Of a stretch of 64,000 bases of DNA, positions 8,408-17,277 are shown piece by piece. Every line of letters begins with the position of its first letter. Position 1 is the stretch's first letter. The stretch lies in the NCBI GenBank assembly GCA_017934185.1, contig JAGBJY010000017.1, positions 21,973 through 85,972 of the forward strand. The letters run 5' to 3'. Source of the DNA: Bacteroidales bacterium (GTDB taxonomy: Bacteria > Bacteroidota > Bacteroidia > Bacteroidales > UBA932). The notes beneath the pieces were generated by a model. That model did no database searches and was not told where the DNA came from. It worked only from the letters and a program-made list of their open reading frames with translations. A program made the position numbers and the translations under genes.

Positions 8408-9808
8408 ATGAAGTACTACGACAAACTGATCTTTGAACTTTCAAAGGAAGGACGCACCGGCTTCTCGCTGCCCGTCAATAAGTTCCCTCAGTCCGCCTCT
8501 CTTCCGCTTGCGCTCAGGCGTGAAGCGGCGCTCCGCTTGCCGGAGGTCTCCGAACCGGATGTGGTGCGCCACTATACCAACTTGTCCCAGATGAACTTCG
8601 GGGTGGATACCGGCTTTTATCCGCTGGGCTCCTGTACCATGAAGTACAACCCCAAGATCAACGAGGAGATTGCAGCCCTCAAGGGCTTTGCCGGCCTGCA
8701 TCCGCTTATGCACGCCGGCCTTACCAAGGGGGCCAACAAGGTGTATCAGGAAATGAACAAGGCCCTTGCCGCCATCACCGGCATGTATGCCTTCACCTTC
8801 GACCCTTGCGCCGGCGCCCACGGTGAACTTACCGGCCTCATGATTATGCGCCAGTACCACCTGATGCGCGGAGACCTGGGCCGTACCAAGGTCATTGTCC
8901 CGGACAGCGCCCATGGTACCAACCCGGCATCGGCCGCCGTCTGTGGCCTGGAAGTGGTGCAGGTGAAGTCCCTGGAGAACGGCCGTATTGACGTGGAGGC
9001 CCTGAAACCGCTGCTGGACAGTACCGTGGCCGGTATCATGATGACCAATCCCAATACGCTGGGCCTTTTTGAGACCCAGATCAAGGAGATTGCCGCCCTG
9101 GTACACGCCTCCGGCGGACTGCTCTATTACGACGGTGCCAACATGAACCCGCTCATGGGTGTGGTGCGCCCCGGCGACATGGGCTTTGACATCATGCACC
9201 TGAACCTGCACAAGACCTTCTCCACCCCGCATGGCGGCGGTGGCCCCGGCAGCGGTCCCGTAGGAGTGGCCAAAAAGCTGGAAGACTGCCTGCCGGACAT
9301 CCGGGTATCGGGTTTCCACGGCAACTTCGGCGTCATTCTTCGTGCCTATGCCTACATCCTTTCCCTGGGCAAGGACTACCTCCGTCAGGTGGGACAGTAC
9401 TCGGTGCTGAGCGCCAACTACATCAAGGAAAGCCTAAAAGACCTGTACAAACTGCCTATCGAGGGCGTCTGCAAGCACGAATTCGTGTTTGACGGCCTCA
9501 TCAATGACGGCGCCCATGACGATGTGCCCGGTGCCACTACCCTGGATGTGGCCAAACGCCTGCTGGACTATGGCTTCCATGCGCCCACCATCTATTTCCC
9601 GCTCCTTTTCCATCAGGCCCTCATGATAGAGCCCACCGAAACGGAGAGCAAGGAAACCATCGATGCCTTCATTGAGGTGATGCGCAAGATTGCCGATGAG
9701 GCTGCCCGGGACCCTGAGCTCCTGCACAGCGCCCCTCACAACACGCCCATCTCCCGTCCCGACGAGACCACGGCTGCCCGAAATCCCATCTTGAAGTACC
9801 CGCTGTAG
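8408..9808 (+). CDS. gcvPB: Glycine dehydrogenase (decarboxylating), subunit 2
   Basis: 466 residues. C-terminal half of the P protein and owner of the PLP site: LNLHKTFSTPHGGGGPGSGP contains the Schiff-base lysine (LHKT). Other family blocks: FYPLGSCTMKYNPKIN, DSAHGTNPASAA, YYDGANMNP. Separated from gcvPA by 3 bases and preceded by a strong Shine-Dalgarno site. The next gene begins 1 base after the stop, so transcription probably continues. Confidence 0.96.
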   Translation: MKYYDKLIFELSKEGRTGFSLPVNKFPQSASLPLALRREAALRLPEVSEPDVVRHYTNLSQMNFGVDTGFYPLGSCTMKYNPKINEEIAALKGFAGLHPLMHAGLTKGANKVYQEMNKALAAITGMYAFTFDPCAGAHGELTGLMIMRQYHLMRGDLGRTKVIVPDSAHGTNPASAAVCGLEVVQVKSLENGRIDVEALKPLLDSTVAGIMMTNPNTLGLFETQIKEIAALVHASGGLLYYDGANMNPLMGVVRPGDMGFDIMHLNLHKTFSTPHGGGGPGSGPVGVAKKLEDCLPDIRVSGFHGNFGVILRAYAYILSLGKDYLRQVGQYSVLSANYIKESLKDLYKLPIEGVCKHEFVFDGLINDGAHDDVPGATTLDVAKRLLDYGFHAPTIYFPLLFHQALMIEPTETESKETIDAFIEVMRKIADEAARDPELLHSAPHNTPISRPDETTAARNPILKYPL

Positions 9809-9809
9809 C

Positions 9810-10931
9810 GTGGAACAGAGGAGTCTGCATACCATCCTGACAGGATACACCAAGCCCCAGCTGGAGGATTTGGTGGAGATTCTAGGTATCCCCGGAAGCC
9901 ACGCCCGCAGCAAGGCCAAATTGGTGGAAGAGCTGTACAGTTACCTGCGCGCAGAGCCGCGCAGGTGGCTGTCCCGGCTCACTGAAAGGGATTTGCGGCA
10001 GCTCCGGGAATTGGTGCACGCCGGTCCCGACAGAGTAAAAATCCAGGCCCTGTCCACTTATCCCACCCTGTTGGAGGTGCTGGGCCTGGTTTCCTACGAT
10101 GATTCCCAGGAGAACCGCCACAAAGTCTGGATTGGCCCGGAACTGTATGACATTGTCCACAAGGATGTGGAAGACGTGCTCCATGCCGGGGAACGCAACG
10201 GCCGTTTCCACCTGGAGCGGAGGGGACTTGGGTACCTGAATTTGTATGGGGTGGTGGGAACCGACCGGCTTATCTATATGCTGCTCAGCGAAGGGTACCG
10301 GGAAAAAGACATTGTGGATTCGCCTTGGTTCAAACTTTACCGCTACGAAGATGCGAACGGTGACTATCTGGCCTCGCCCTGCCTGGTGAATCCAGAAGAA
10401 CTGTTCCCCGTCCGGGACGTTATGGGAAGCCATCTGTACAAGCCCGTGTTCCCTCCGGATTTGGTGTATGAAGCCGGCTGCGGCGCCCCGTATTTCACGG
10501 TGGGCATGAAAAGCCCGGAGGGAATGCGCCTGGAGGCCATGTACCGGCGGGTGGGTTATTCCGGATTCGACCTTACCCTGGCCCTTCACGACACCTGGGT
10601 GGAAGCCCAGTACACCAACGAGTCCAATGAGGAACTCTTCGGCCCCCTCATGGACAGCCCTCTTGCAGCAAACCTGGACCATGAAAGCTGGCTTTCCTGT
10701 GTGCAGATTGTGGCCGATTATGCCAATTCCGTTCCCAAGTGGTTCCTCTGCGGCAGCAGTGCTAAAGAAGAGGAGAAAGGTCTGGTGGACATCCGTCAGG
10801 CAGCAGATAATGAAGGAGAGGTAGAGACCTATTCGATGGGCTTCGCCGTTCCGCATGTGGCGCCCGATGACCCTTGCCCCTGCGGCAGCGGTCTTCGCTA
10901 CTGCCGCTGCCATGGCCGCTATCTCTCTTAA
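9810..10931 (+). CDS. SEC-C motif protein with SAP/Rho-N-like N terminus
   Basis: 373 residues from a GTG at 9810, one base after gcvPB; no ATG fits better. The last 20 residues contain DPCPCGSGLRYCRC, a SEC-C zinc-binding motif as at the SecA C terminus. Residues 8-47 (LTGYTKPQLEDLVEILGIPG, then a lysine-rich helix) resemble a short SAP/Rho-N helix-extension-helix, suggesting nucleic-acid contact; this part is inference. The middle, about 50-340, was not recognised. No signal peptide. Probably translated with the glycine cleavage genes, but a functional tie is not shown. Confidence 0.65.
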   Translation: MEQRSLHTILTGYTKPQLEDLVEILGIPGSHARSKAKLVEELYSYLRAEPRRWLSRLTERDLRQLRELVHAGPDRVKIQALSTYPTLLEVLGLVSYDDSQENRHKVWIGPELYDIVHKDVEDVLHAGERNGRFHLERRGLGYLNLYGVVGTDRLIYMLLSEGYREKDIVDSPWFKLYRYEDANGDYLASPCLVNPEELFPVRDVMGSHLYKPVFPPDLVYEAGCGAPYFTVGMKSPEGMRLEAMYRRVGYSGFDLTLALHDTWVEAQYTNESNEELFGPLMDSPLAANLDHESWLSCVQIVADYANSVPKWFLCGSSAKEEEKGLVDIRQAADNEGEVETYSMGFAVPHVAPDDPCPCGSGLRYCRCHGRYLS

Positions 10932-10935
10932 GTGC

Positions 10936-11610
10936 ATGGACACGCTTACCCTTACTCCCATCGCTTATTACCGGGGGCCTTTCGGCTCCAAATTCGGCCT
11001 GCCCCGGCAGAGCGCCCTGGCCCCGGATATCGAAGGCCGTATTGTCTTTGAGGAGCCTTACCGGGTACGCGAAGCGCTGCGGGGCCTGGAGGGCTTCCAG
11101 CGCATCTGGCTCATCTGGGGCTTCCATGCCAACCGTCCTGCCAAAGGGGAGTGGCAGCCCACCGTGCGTCCGCCCCGCCTGGGCGGAAACACCGCCATGG
11201 GTGTCTGGGCCACGCGTTCGCCCTTCCGTCCCAATCCGCTGGGGCTCTCTGCCGTAGAACTGGTAAGGGTAGACGGGCTGGAACTCATCGTAAAGGGCGC
11301 CGACCTTATGGACGGCACCCCTGTCTACGATATCAAGCCCTATGTGGCTTATGCCGATGCTTACCCGGAATCGGCCTCCGGCTTTGCGGCTGCGCCCCCA
11401 CAGGCCTCTTTGCAAGTGCTTATCCCTCAAGACCTTCCTTTCTCTGAGACGCAGCGAGAAGCCCTTGCCCAGGCCCTTTCCCTGGACCCCCGTCCCGCTT
11501 ATCAACGGGACTCTGGGCGCACGTACGCCATGCCTTTTGACGGGGCCGATGTCTTTTTTACCGTCACTGAAGACGGCGTACTCACCGTCACCGGCTATTC
11601 CAAACTATAG
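10936..11610 (+). CDS. trmO: tRNA (adenine-N6)-methyltransferase, TsaA/TrmO family
   Basis: 224 residues from the ATG at 10936, 4 bases after the SEC-C gene; a longer in-frame ORF upstream lies inside that gene. TrmO methylates N6 of t6A37 in threonine tRNAs using S-adenosylmethionine. The TsaA core is clear: FGLPRQSALAP, LIWGFH, RPPRLGG, GVWATRSPFRPNPLGLSAV, and DIKPYVAYAD. The C-terminal extension with YQRDSGRTY is typical of the longer bacterial form. The 3' end overlaps the convergent AraC gene by 6 bases. Confidence 0.9.
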   Translation: MDTLTLTPIAYYRGPFGSKFGLPRQSALAPDIEGRIVFEEPYRVREALRGLEGFQRIWLIWGFHANRPAKGEWQPTVRPPRLGGNTAMGVWATRSPFRPNPLGLSAVELVRVDGLELIVKGADLMDGTPVYDIKPYVAYADAYPESASGFAAAPPQASLQVLIPQDLPFSETQREALAQALSLDPRPAYQRDSGRTYAMPFDGADVFFTVTEDGVLTVTGYSKL

Positions 11611-12354
11611 GCTGTTACGGAACTGGGACGGGGTCATGCCCGTCTTCTTTTTGAAAAAGCGGGAGAAATAAGACTGGTCATCCAGTCCGCAGCGAACGGC
11701 CACGTCCACAATGGGCACGCTGCGGTCTTTCAGCAGCATCTTGGCCTGGTTCAGGCGGGCAATCTCAATCCAGTCTATGGCTGTGCGGTGCGTGTGGGAC
11801 TTGACGGTCTTGTTCAGGTAATTGGCCGTAACATTCAGCATTTCTGCGTACTCTGACACGGAGAGGGGGGCCTTGTTGCTGTCAAACACCATCTGGAGGA
11901 ATTTCTCCGGAACCACGGCCACCTTGTCTTTGGGACGCAATTGGCCGATGATAAGGTCCAGGGCGCTTTGAAGGAAATGATGGTCCCTGTCCTCGTTGGC
12001 AACGACCATCCGTTTCATGAGGGCGGCCATGAAAACGGCATCGTCAAACCAGAAACTCTGGATGGTAGGCGTAGTGGAACGCAGGATCTGGTATGACGCG
12101 TCTTTGAGAAAATCTATGGAGAAACGGCCGTTGAAACCTTTTCTGCAGTTGAAATGCTTGATAACAATGGTGCTGTTTTCCGGTGCAAGGATGAACTGTC
12201 CCGGACTCAGGAGGATGCTTTTGCCGTCAATTTCCACCAGGGCCTCACCCTCTATCATATAGGCGAAAGTGAAGAAGGGGAAAGAGAGCGGATGAACTTC
12301 GTGGGGTTCATACCCTTCCACATTGAACTGGTTGATGTTAAACTTTGTTTTCAT
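11605..12354 (-). CDS. AraC-family transcriptional regulator
   Basis: 249 residues from the ATG at 12354; an upstream in-frame start falls inside the DUF5686 gene. N-terminal cupin-like sensor about 1-110 (IDGKSILLSPGQFILAPEN), C-terminal double helix-turn-helix about 155-249 (LSVSEYAEMLNVTANYLNKT, then VAVRCGLDDQSYFSRFFKKK). Ends with TPSQFR, typical of AraC proteins. Effector and targets are unknown. It follows DUF5686 by 13 bases on the same strand, so they may be co-transcribed. Confidence 0.88.
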   Translation of the reverse strand: MKTKFNINQFNVEGYEPHEVHPLSFPFFTFAYMIEGEALVEIDGKSILLSPGQFILAPENSTIVIKHFNCRKGFNGRFSIDFLKDASYQILRSTTPTIQSFWFDDAVFMAALMKRMVVANEDRDHHFLQSALDLIIGQLRPKDKVAVVPEKFLQMVFDSNKAPLSVSEYAEMLNVTANYLNKTVKSHTHRTAIDWIEIARLNQAKMLLKDRSVPIVDVAVRCGLDDQSYFSRFFKKKTGMTPSQFRNSL

Positions 12355-12367
12355 ATGCTGTTTAGGG

Positions 12368-14830
12368 TTAAAAATCCACATCGATACCCACATTGATGGT
12401 AAAATTCTTCTTTTCCCGGCGATGGGTGAGCCGCCAGAAAGCATCTACCCTGAGAATCCGGAGGATGTTGGAGATGCCGGCACCCACTTCAACATAGGGA
12501 ACTTCCAGGGTTCCGGCGCCCGGCGGCGGCAGGAAAGGCGCCTGCTGAATGTTGCGGTAGGTGCCCCAGGCAAAGCGGGCTGTGAGCACTTCCCTGAGGT
12601 CCAGCTTCTTGATCAGCGGAATCTTTCCCAGGAAGAATCCGTTGAAGTTATGCTCATAATATCCCTCCAGCCAGCGGTCCGATATGAACTCATAATAGTC
12701 CATGCAGGAAAAAGCGGTGCGGTCCATGAAGAAGGTCTGGTTGCCGGCGTGGAGCTTGAGCAGGGGGTAGGGAACGTTCCCGACAAAGGCTCCGCTCTCC
12801 AGGTACAGGCGTCCGAAGCCCAGGAAGAAGGAGGGAGTGCGCCACTCCAGGGTGGCTTCGGCCTTGAGGTAGGGGACATCCTCTGCGGTGATGCCCTTGA
12901 CGGCGCCGGTCAGGCCCAGGGTAAGGACCGGATATTTGGTGAGCAGATAGGTTTTGACGAAAGGTCCGCGGTTCACCCTTTCGTTCCAGGAAAAGCGCAG
13001 GCTGGCGTACATCCGGTTGGCCGAGAAACTCTCCTGGAGCGTCTGGTCGGGCCTCACAAAGGGCACTGCCCGGTTACTCCAGATGCGCATATGGTCAATG
13101 CCGAACTGTGCATTCACATTGGGCGAGAACTCATGGTCGTATTTGAGGCTCACGCTGCCTACGCGGCTTTGGCGGTCGGCGTGGGAACGGGCGAAGATGG
13201 AGGAAAACATGTTCTGGGCGGTGAAAACGCCGGTACCGCTGCCCAGCTGGACAAAATCTTTCTGGGCCGCGAAAGACAGTTTCCGGGTGGTCTCCCGCTT
13301 GAACATCCATTCACCGGTGGCCTGCCAGCCGATGGTGCGGCTCTTAAAGCCGTAGGCAAGGTAACCGCCCACGCGGAAACGTTCCGAGAGTTCCCTCCGG
13401 GTGCGTCCTCCCAGTTGGATGCGCCAGCCTTCCACGTCGTTCTGTACCACGGTGCGGGCCCATCGGCCAAATTCCATCTTCCACGGATCTACCGGGATAT
13501 AACTGGTGACAAGGGCGCGGATAATCTCTTCGGAGACTTTATAAAAAGGCTTTTGCTGGAGCTCATCCACCATGTCGTAGATGCCTTGCTCCCTGGCCGA
13601 CAGCGCGAAGGGACGGGCCTCATTCCAGAAGGATTCGTTCCCGCGGATGACGGAACGCATGACCACCGGGTTGTCTATTTCTTTGACATCTTTCTCCGGG
13701 GTGGGGGCAAAGACGGGCACCTCATAGGACATTTGCCGGTGGGCCAGGAAGGAAAGGAGCCTGGAGTTTTCGCGGAGGGTGATGGAGGCGTCCAGGAAGA
13801 GTTTCTCGTCTTCATAGAACCACTGGCCGTTGGGGAGCCGGCGGTAATGGATGTCTATGTTCACATGGCGCAGCCAGTTCACGTTGGAGGCTTCTGACAG
13901 GCGGGCGTGGACGCTCCGGATGCCAAAATCCTCTGCGTCAATGTGCATTTCGCCGTCCAGGGTGGGTGAGGTGACCAGTTTCTTGGGGTGGAAGCGGAGT
14001 ACATAGGTTTTCCTGCCTTCCACTTGCAGACTGTCTACCAGGAAATAATTGTAAAAGGGATGGGAGGCAGCGGCCGCCGGGTTGGGGAGGTCCAGGTTGA
14101 AAACCGAAAGGCTGCTTTTGTAAAAGTTGGATTTAAGCAGGTAACTGCCTGTAAATTGGCGTAGTACGTTGTCTTCCTTGACGCCGGAGATGCGGCTGGC
14201 CTTCATTACTTCCCGGTTGTAGGCGGGGGCCTGGTTGTGGTACAGTTCCGACAGGTTCTCCGAAATCATGATGGGAAGGAAAGGCTTGCCGGTAATGGCC
14301 GATGTGTCCGTGTACTGCCGGATGTAGCCCAGGTTTTTCTCGATGATGCCCAGTTTGAAAAGGTCTTCCGTATTGGTGGCGTCCAGTTCTATGCGGGTGT
14401 ACAGCCGGGTGTTCCAGTCCGGGGCGTTGTCGGGGTCGTTGCGGGAAAGGCTTTCGTCCAGCTTGCGGAGGATGGATTTGATGTAGCGGTTGTCCGGCTT
14501 CACAAAGGCGGCGCTCAGTTGCCGCGGGTCCGGCCGCAGCACAAAATTCATCTCGGTGAACGCGCCGGGAGTGATGGTGGCCGACAAACTCTCATAGCCC
14601 AGCAGCGAAGCGGTGAGCACTTTGGCGGCGGGGTCGCGCGTTTCCAGGCTGTATCGGCCCTCCAGGTCTGAGGAAATGCCGATGGTGGTGCCGTCGAAGT
14701 ACAGGCCCACGAAGGGGAGGGGCTCCCCGCTCTCTCCGTCTGTCACCCTCCCGCGCACGCGGGTGGTCTGCGCTGCCAGCGGCAGTGCAGTCAGGAGCAA
14801 AAGCAGTAGCGTGAGGGCTCTTTTGAACAC
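12368..14830 (-). CDS. DUF5686 outer-membrane protein with carboxypeptidase-regulatory-like domain
   Basis: 820 residues from a GTG at 14830. That start was preferred to an upstream TTG because it gives a clean signal peptide (MFKRALTLLLLLLTALPLAA) and lies 4 bases after a TAnnTTTG box. Residues about 22-100 form a CarboxypepD_reg-like beta-sandwich (RVRGRVTDGESGEPLPFVGL); the rest matches the Bacteroidota DUF5686 family, ending in many beta strands and a terminal aromatic (GIDVDF), so it is probably an outer-membrane barrel. Function is unknown for the family. Confidence 0.82.
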   Translation of the reverse strand: MFKRALTLLLLLLTALPLAAQTTRVRGRVTDGESGEPLPFVGLYFDGTTIGISSDLEGRYSLETRDPAAKVLTASLLGYESLSATITPGAFTEMNFVLRPDPRQLSAAFVKPDNRYIKSILRKLDESLSRNDPDNAPDWNTRLYTRIELDATNTEDLFKLGIIEKNLGYIRQYTDTSAITGKPFLPIMISENLSELYHNQAPAYNREVMKASRISGVKEDNVLRQFTGSYLLKSNFYKSSLSVFNLDLPNPAAAASHPFYNYFLVDSLQVEGRKTYVLRFHPKKLVTSPTLDGEMHIDAEDFGIRSVHARLSEASNVNWLRHVNIDIHYRRLPNGQWFYEDEKLFLDASITLRENSRLLSFLAHRQMSYEVPVFAPTPEKDVKEIDNPVVMRSVIRGNESFWNEARPFALSAREQGIYDMVDELQQKPFYKVSEEIIRALVTSYIPVDPWKMEFGRWARTVVQNDVEGWRIQLGGRTRRELSERFRVGGYLAYGFKSRTIGWQATGEWMFKRETTRKLSFAAQKDFVQLGSGTGVFTAQNMFSSIFARSHADRQSRVGSVSLKYDHEFSPNVNAQFGIDHMRIWSNRAVPFVRPDQTLQESFSANRMYASLRFSWNERVNRGPFVKTYLLTKYPVLTLGLTGAVKGITAEDVPYLKAEATLEWRTPSFFLGFGRLYLESGAFVGNVPYPLLKLHAGNQTFFMDRTAFSCMDYYEFISDRWLEGYYEHNFNGFFLGKIPLIKKLDLREVLTARFAWGTYRNIQQAPFLPPPGAGTLEVPYVEVGAGISNILRILRVDAFWRLTHRREKKNFTINVGIDVDF

Positions 14831-14834
14831 AGGC

Positions 14835-14842
14835 CAAAGATA
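14835..14842 (-). promoter_or_regulatory. Promoter -7 box for the DUF5686 gene
   Basis: On the minus strand TATCTTTG, with a TTTG (14863-14866 complement) 20 bases upstream, a full Bacteroidota-type promoter. It ends 4 bases before the GTG start, supporting that start and a nearly leaderless mRNA. Confidence 0.7.
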
Positions 14843-14869
14843 AGCCTTTTTGTTCAAATAAACAAAGCT

Positions 14870-15733
14870 CTACCGCTGCCAAAGGGCCGATCGTAGGATA
14901 AATTGTTCCGGAAGCGGCATCCCGTATACCTGCTGGCGGAGGAAGGCTTTGAAGTCTTCTTCCGGAACGGCTTGCTGCTCCTCAACGCTGATGACGGGGC
15001 CGATGCCCATGCGGGGATGGGTTCCCCTTTTGTTGTAGGCCTCATGGCAGAGACGCAGCAGGCGTACCCGGAAATCAATGAGCCCCAGGCTGTAATAGAA
15101 CCAGGAGTTGTGGTCAAAAAAGCGGATGGGAATCACCGGCACCTTGGCCTTCCGGATTAGTTTGACCGCGGCATCCTGCCAGTCCCTTTCCTGCAGCTTT
15201 TCTTTCTGGAAAGGCTTCCAATCGGCCACGGCGCCGGAAGGGAAGAGGGCCAGGGGTTCTCCGCTCCTGAGTTGCAGGAGGGCGTTTTTGATGCCATTGA
15301 TGCTGGTGGCGGTGGCGCTGCCCCGGGTGGCTCCGGTGGGATTCACGGAGATGAAATTGGGGGCAAGGCCGTGAATGAGCATAAGCGCTTCATTCACCAT
15401 CACCTTCACCTGCGGCCGTACGTGGCCCAGGACATCTACCAGCGCAATGCCGTCAATGTGGCCGTAGAAGTGGTTGGAGATGGTGATGAAGGGACCTTCT
15501 GGGAAAGACTGGAGCCGCTCTGGGTTGCCGATGAGCATGTCCACGCCCAAGTCGTCCATGATGCCCTTGGCAAAGTCGGGGCCGGGCATTACGCCCGCAT
15601 CTTCCAGGCGCTGGTGCGTTGCGTTCACTTTCTTGAGGCCGGTGAACCCTTCTACGGCACGGAATAGCCGTCGGCCACAAGTTCCTTGGAAAACGGACAG
15701 GTGCTGCGCCGCTTGTTCGGGAGAAAGTACCAT
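14870..15733 (-). CDS. PlsC-like (lysophospholipid) acyltransferase; GlsA candidate
   Basis: 287 residues. The acyltransferase motif is seen as NHFYGHIDG, with the substrate block FPSGAVADW further on. The family transfers acyl chains to lyso-lipids at the inner membrane. It abuts the CDP-alcohol phosphatidyltransferase upstream with no gap, so the pair should act on the same lipid. Because a GlsB-like N-acyltransferase lies 1.5 kb away, it is a candidate GlsA, the O-acyltransferase of Bacteroides glycine-lipid synthesis; an ordinary acyl-glycerophosphate acyltransferase is the alternative. Confidence 0.78.
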   Translation of the reverse strand: MVLSPEQAAQHLSVFQGTCGRRLFRAVEGFTGLKKVNATHQRLEDAGVMPGPDFAKGIMDDLGVDMLIGNPERLQSFPEGPFITISNHFYGHIDGIALVDVLGHVRPQVKVMVNEALMLIHGLAPNFISVNPTGATRGSATATSINGIKNALLQLRSGEPLALFPSGAVADWKPFQKEKLQERDWQDAAVKLIRKAKVPVIPIRFFDHNSWFYYSLGLIDFRVRLLRLCHEAYNKRGTHPRMGIGPVISVEEQQAVPEEDFKAFLRQQVYGMPLPEQFILRSALWQR

Positions 15734-16447
15734 CTATTGCACCTCCTTCTTATTGAGCGGGTCTATCCGGTTGTAATACCGGGCATCCTTGAAGAAGCCG
15801 ACGATAAAAAAGAGGAACAGCAGCAGGGAAATGGCAACGGCCGCATAGTCAAACAGCCCTACCATAAACTCATTGTGGAAAAGCGTCAGGGGATGCTTCC
15901 AGGTGCTGAGGGCAGGAACGTAGATGAAGAGGGTGTTGATTATCATCAGCAGCAGGCGGAACTCGGTGGGCCCCAGGCCGCCGTAGGTGAGCTTCATTTC
16001 GCCTTTGAGGTGGCAATTGATATACACGGAAATGCTTATCATGAAATACCCTACCAGGGCCAGCATGGCAAAGCTCATGTTCACCATGGGGCTCATTCCC
16101 ACGCCGATGAACATGATGGTTTCATTGATTACGTCTACCGTGTGGTCTATGTAGAAACCGTAAATCTTTCGCTGTGTGCCGCGGACGCGGGCCAGACTGC
16201 CGTCCAGGGAATCGCCGAACCAGTTGAGGAAGAGGCCGAAGTTGGCCAGCCAAATCCAATTGAGGTTCAGGTTGGAGAGGGCGTAACCCGCGGCCATCAC
16301 AAGACTTCCCAGGAAGCCCACGAAAGTGAGCAGGTCGGAAGTAACCCAGGCGGGCATTTTCCCGGCCAGATACACCAGCACCTTTTTCTCCAGCGGATTC
16401 AGGATGGAAGTCTGGATTCTGTTGGCTTGTTTTCTATCTTCACCCAT
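15734..16447 (-). CDS. CDP-alcohol phosphatidyltransferase
   Basis: 237 residues with about six hydrophobic helices. The active-site signature DG(x)2AR(x)nG(x)3D(x)3D is complete in DGSLARVRGTQ...GFYIDHTVD, around residues 80-104. The family joins a CDP-linked lipid or alcohol to a second alcohol in the inner membrane (phosphatidylglycerol phosphate, phosphatidylserine, inositol lipids and others); the acceptor cannot be read from sequence. Translationally adjacent to the acyltransferase gene. Confidence 0.85.
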   Translation of the reverse strand: MGEDRKQANRIQTSILNPLEKKVLVYLAGKMPAWVTSDLLTFVGFLGSLVMAAGYALSNLNLNWIWLANFGLFLNWFGDSLDGSLARVRGTQRKIYGFYIDHTVDVINETIMFIGVGMSPMVNMSFAMLALVGYFMISISVYINCHLKGEMKLTYGGLGPTEFRLLLMIINTLFIYVPALSTWKHPLTLFHNEFMVGLFDYAAVAISLLLFLFFIVGFFKDARYYNRIDPLNKKEVQ

Positions 16448-16470
16448 AGATAATTATCTGTTTGAAAAGA

Positions 16471-16478
16471 CAAAAATA
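16471..16478 (-). promoter_or_regulatory. Promoter -7 box for the CDP-alcohol phosphatidyltransferase gene
   Basis: Minus-strand TATTTTTG fits TAnnTTTG, 23 bases upstream of the ATG. No clear -33 box. Confidence 0.45.
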
Positions 16479-16566
16479 ACATTTATTTCCCAAAAGCGGC
16501 ATTCATTGCGTGATAATTCGATGCATAAAGCGCCAAAAAGACAATAATTATTTGTAAATTAGCAGA

Positions 16567-17277
16567 ATGAATAAGAAGATTGCCTCCATTGCCGTAGCCA
16601 TCGCCGCCGTGCTCCACCTCGTGGCGGGCGTCAAGGGCTGCAAGAGTATCAGGGCCAAGGCCGAGCAGCGCCGCTGGCTTGCGCAAGGGCCCATTGAGAA
16701 TCATCCGGTTCGCATCTACGATGTAAAATTCGCGCGGGAGTTCAACGATATGAACGAGGTACAGCTCGCGGCCGCCCAGGCCATCGGCGTTCCTCCCGTG
16801 GCCGACAGGGCCGCTGCGGAGCAGCTCAAACAGAAACTGGTGCGGCTGGAAGACAATGAACTGTATGTCATCGATTCCCTTACCCATTCCATCCCATACC
16901 TCATTCCATCGGCCAAGGAGCTTCTGGACAGGATAGGACGCAATTTCCAGGATTCGCTTGTGTCCAAGGGCCTCAATCCCAATAAATTGGTGGTGACTTC
17001 CGTACTCAGGACAGAGGCCGATGTGGCCAAACTCCGCCGTCGGAACACCAACGCGTCGGAGAACTCCACCCACCGCTACGGCACCACCTTCGATCTTTCT
17101 TACTGGCGTTACGTGAAGGTGCCGGACCTCAGGGGCCGTCCCTATGAAGATGTGCCGCCGGAGTACCTCCGCGCTACCCTGAGCCAGGTGCTCCGGGATT
17201 TGCACAATGAGCCCGGCGTGTGTTACGTCAAATACGAGCGGAAGCAGAACTGCTTCCATATTACGGTGCGCAAGTAA
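16567..17277 (+). CDS. DUF5715 protein, M15-peptidase-like
   Basis: 236 residues, starting with a hydrophobic segment (IASIAVAIAAVLHLVAGV) that is a signal peptide or anchor. The region ENSTHRYGTTFDLSY matches the SxHxxGxxxD zinc motif of M15 D,D-carboxypeptidases, and the late NCFHITVRK fits the second metal-histidine strand. So it is probably a periplasmic peptidoglycan peptidase or an amidase-like relative; activity is inferred. The 3' end abuts the convergent N-acyltransferase gene with no gap. Confidence 0.72.
   Translation: MNKKIASIAVAIAAVLHLVAGVKGCKSIRAKAEQRRWLAQGPIENHPVRIYDVKFAREFNDMNEVQLAAAQAIGVPPVADRAAAEQLKQKLVRLEDNELYVIDSLTHSIPYLIPSAKELLDRIGRNFQDSLVSKGLNPNKLVVTSVLRTEADVAKLRRRNTNASENSTHRYGTTFDLSYWRYVKVPDLRGRPYEDVPPEYLRATLSQVLRDLHNEPGVCYVKYERKQNCFHITVRK

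Noticed and set aside
12323-13897. Long + strand reading frame of 524 codons opposite DUF5686
   Set aside because: Composition is typical of an antisense shadow, with no family match, start signal or promoter; the minus-strand gene has a signal peptide, a promoter and a known family.
15734-16447. Calling the CDP-alcohol phosphatidyltransferase a phosphatidylinositol-phosphate or phosphatidylserine synthase
   Set aside because: The signature is shared by all acceptor types and no inositol-phosphate synthase or decarboxylase gene is beside it.
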